In this document: positions 8,519 to 8,635 of the stretch, piece by piece
How positions within the stretch are numbered: the first letter of the stretch is position 1
Layout: each line of letters begins with the position of its first letter
From: Desulfuromusa sp.
GTDB lineage: Bacteria; Desulfobacterota; Desulfuromonadia; Desulfuromonadales; Geopsychrobacteraceae
Reading direction: 5' to 3'
NCBI GenBank assembly: GCA_029934095.1
Contig: JAOZMV010000053.1
Coordinates: 1-8,635 of the forward strand
DNA length: 8,635 bases
Notes under the pieces: model-generated
Seen by the model: the letters and a program-made list of their open reading frames with translations, nothing else
Told to the model about the DNA's origin: nothing
Databases searched by the model: none
Made by a program: the position numbers and the translations under genes

Positions 8519-8635
8519 TGGCGTCGCAAAAACTCCGACCTACGGTGTTGTCGCGGTTTTTCAGGACTTCGACATACACATGTATGCCTTCACCCCTGAA
8601 AAACCACTCCGCCTTGTAGGACGAAGTTTTTGCTT
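8519..8635. repeat. Nested inverted-repeat intergenic element after rodA (REP/MITE-like), possibly cut by the window end
   Basis: Immediately after the rodA stop lies a long imperfect palindrome. The outer arms GCAAAAACTCCGACCTAC (8526-8543) and its partner at 8616-8633 pair at 16 of 18 positions. The inner arms GGTTTTTCAGG (8555-8565) and CCTGAAAAACC (8595-8605) pair perfectly. A small central palindrome CATACA-CA-TGTATG sits at 8573-8586. The two 10-11 nt segments between outer and inner arms do not pair. Outer and inner arms also resemble each other as direct repeats (AAAAAC...TCCG...CCT at 8528-8541 and 8599-8614). There is no open reading frame. Such structure is typical of dispersed palindromic elements or small non-autonomous elements; I have a vague memory of similar sequences in Desulfuromonadales. 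It may also stop transcription after rodA, although no standard T-tract follows the stem. Confidence 0.7.

Overview
This window is an ordinary chromosomal core region of a Gram-negative bacterium. It holds the cell-elongation cluster mreB-mreC-mreD-mrdA-rodA on the + strand and, diverging from it, a two-gene unit on the - strand: a PpiD-like periplasmic foldase followed by purC. All seven genes are intact and close to their family lengths. No CRISPR array, transposase, phage gene, tRNA, rRNA or unknown operon is visible. The gene set, the long-form (about 290-residue) PurC, moderate base composition by eye and the palindromic repeat at the right end suggest a Desulfuromonas/Geobacter-like lineage (Desulfuromonadales). 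That placement is from memory, not from a search.

Layout: bases 1-25 are non-coding past the purC stop. purC (26-907, -) and the foldase gene (904-2862, -) overlap by an ATGA junction. A divergent intergenic region of about 206 bp (2863-3068) separates them from mreB. It carries weak candidate promoters for both directions, a 20-bp imperfect palindrome and a small GC-rich hairpin in the presumed mreB leader. mreB (3069-4115) is followed by a textbook intrinsic terminator (4145-4172) and then mreC (4215-5045), mreD (5042-5578), mrdA (5568-7421) and rodA (7421-8518), which overlap by 4, 11 and 1 nt and are probably translationally coupled. After rodA the last ~117 bases are a long nested inverted repeat that looks like a dispersed intergenic element and may run past the window edge. 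There is no gene-free stretch longer than 300 bases.

How the genes work together: MreB filaments, MreC, MreD, the SEDS glycosyltransferase RodA and the transpeptidase PBP2 (mrdA) form the Rod complex that builds lateral-wall peptidoglycan in rod-shaped cells. The terminator after mreB implies that MreB is made in excess of its membrane partners, which would then depend on read-through. The foldase is a separate envelope function (folding of exported proteins), and purC (purine synthesis) seems to be a passenger coupled to it.

I found no undescribed system. The items most worth checking are the 3'-end palindromic element, the mreB leader and downstream terminator, a Cys/His set near the PBP2 active site that could be a metal site, and the doubled degenerate C-terminal module in the foldase.
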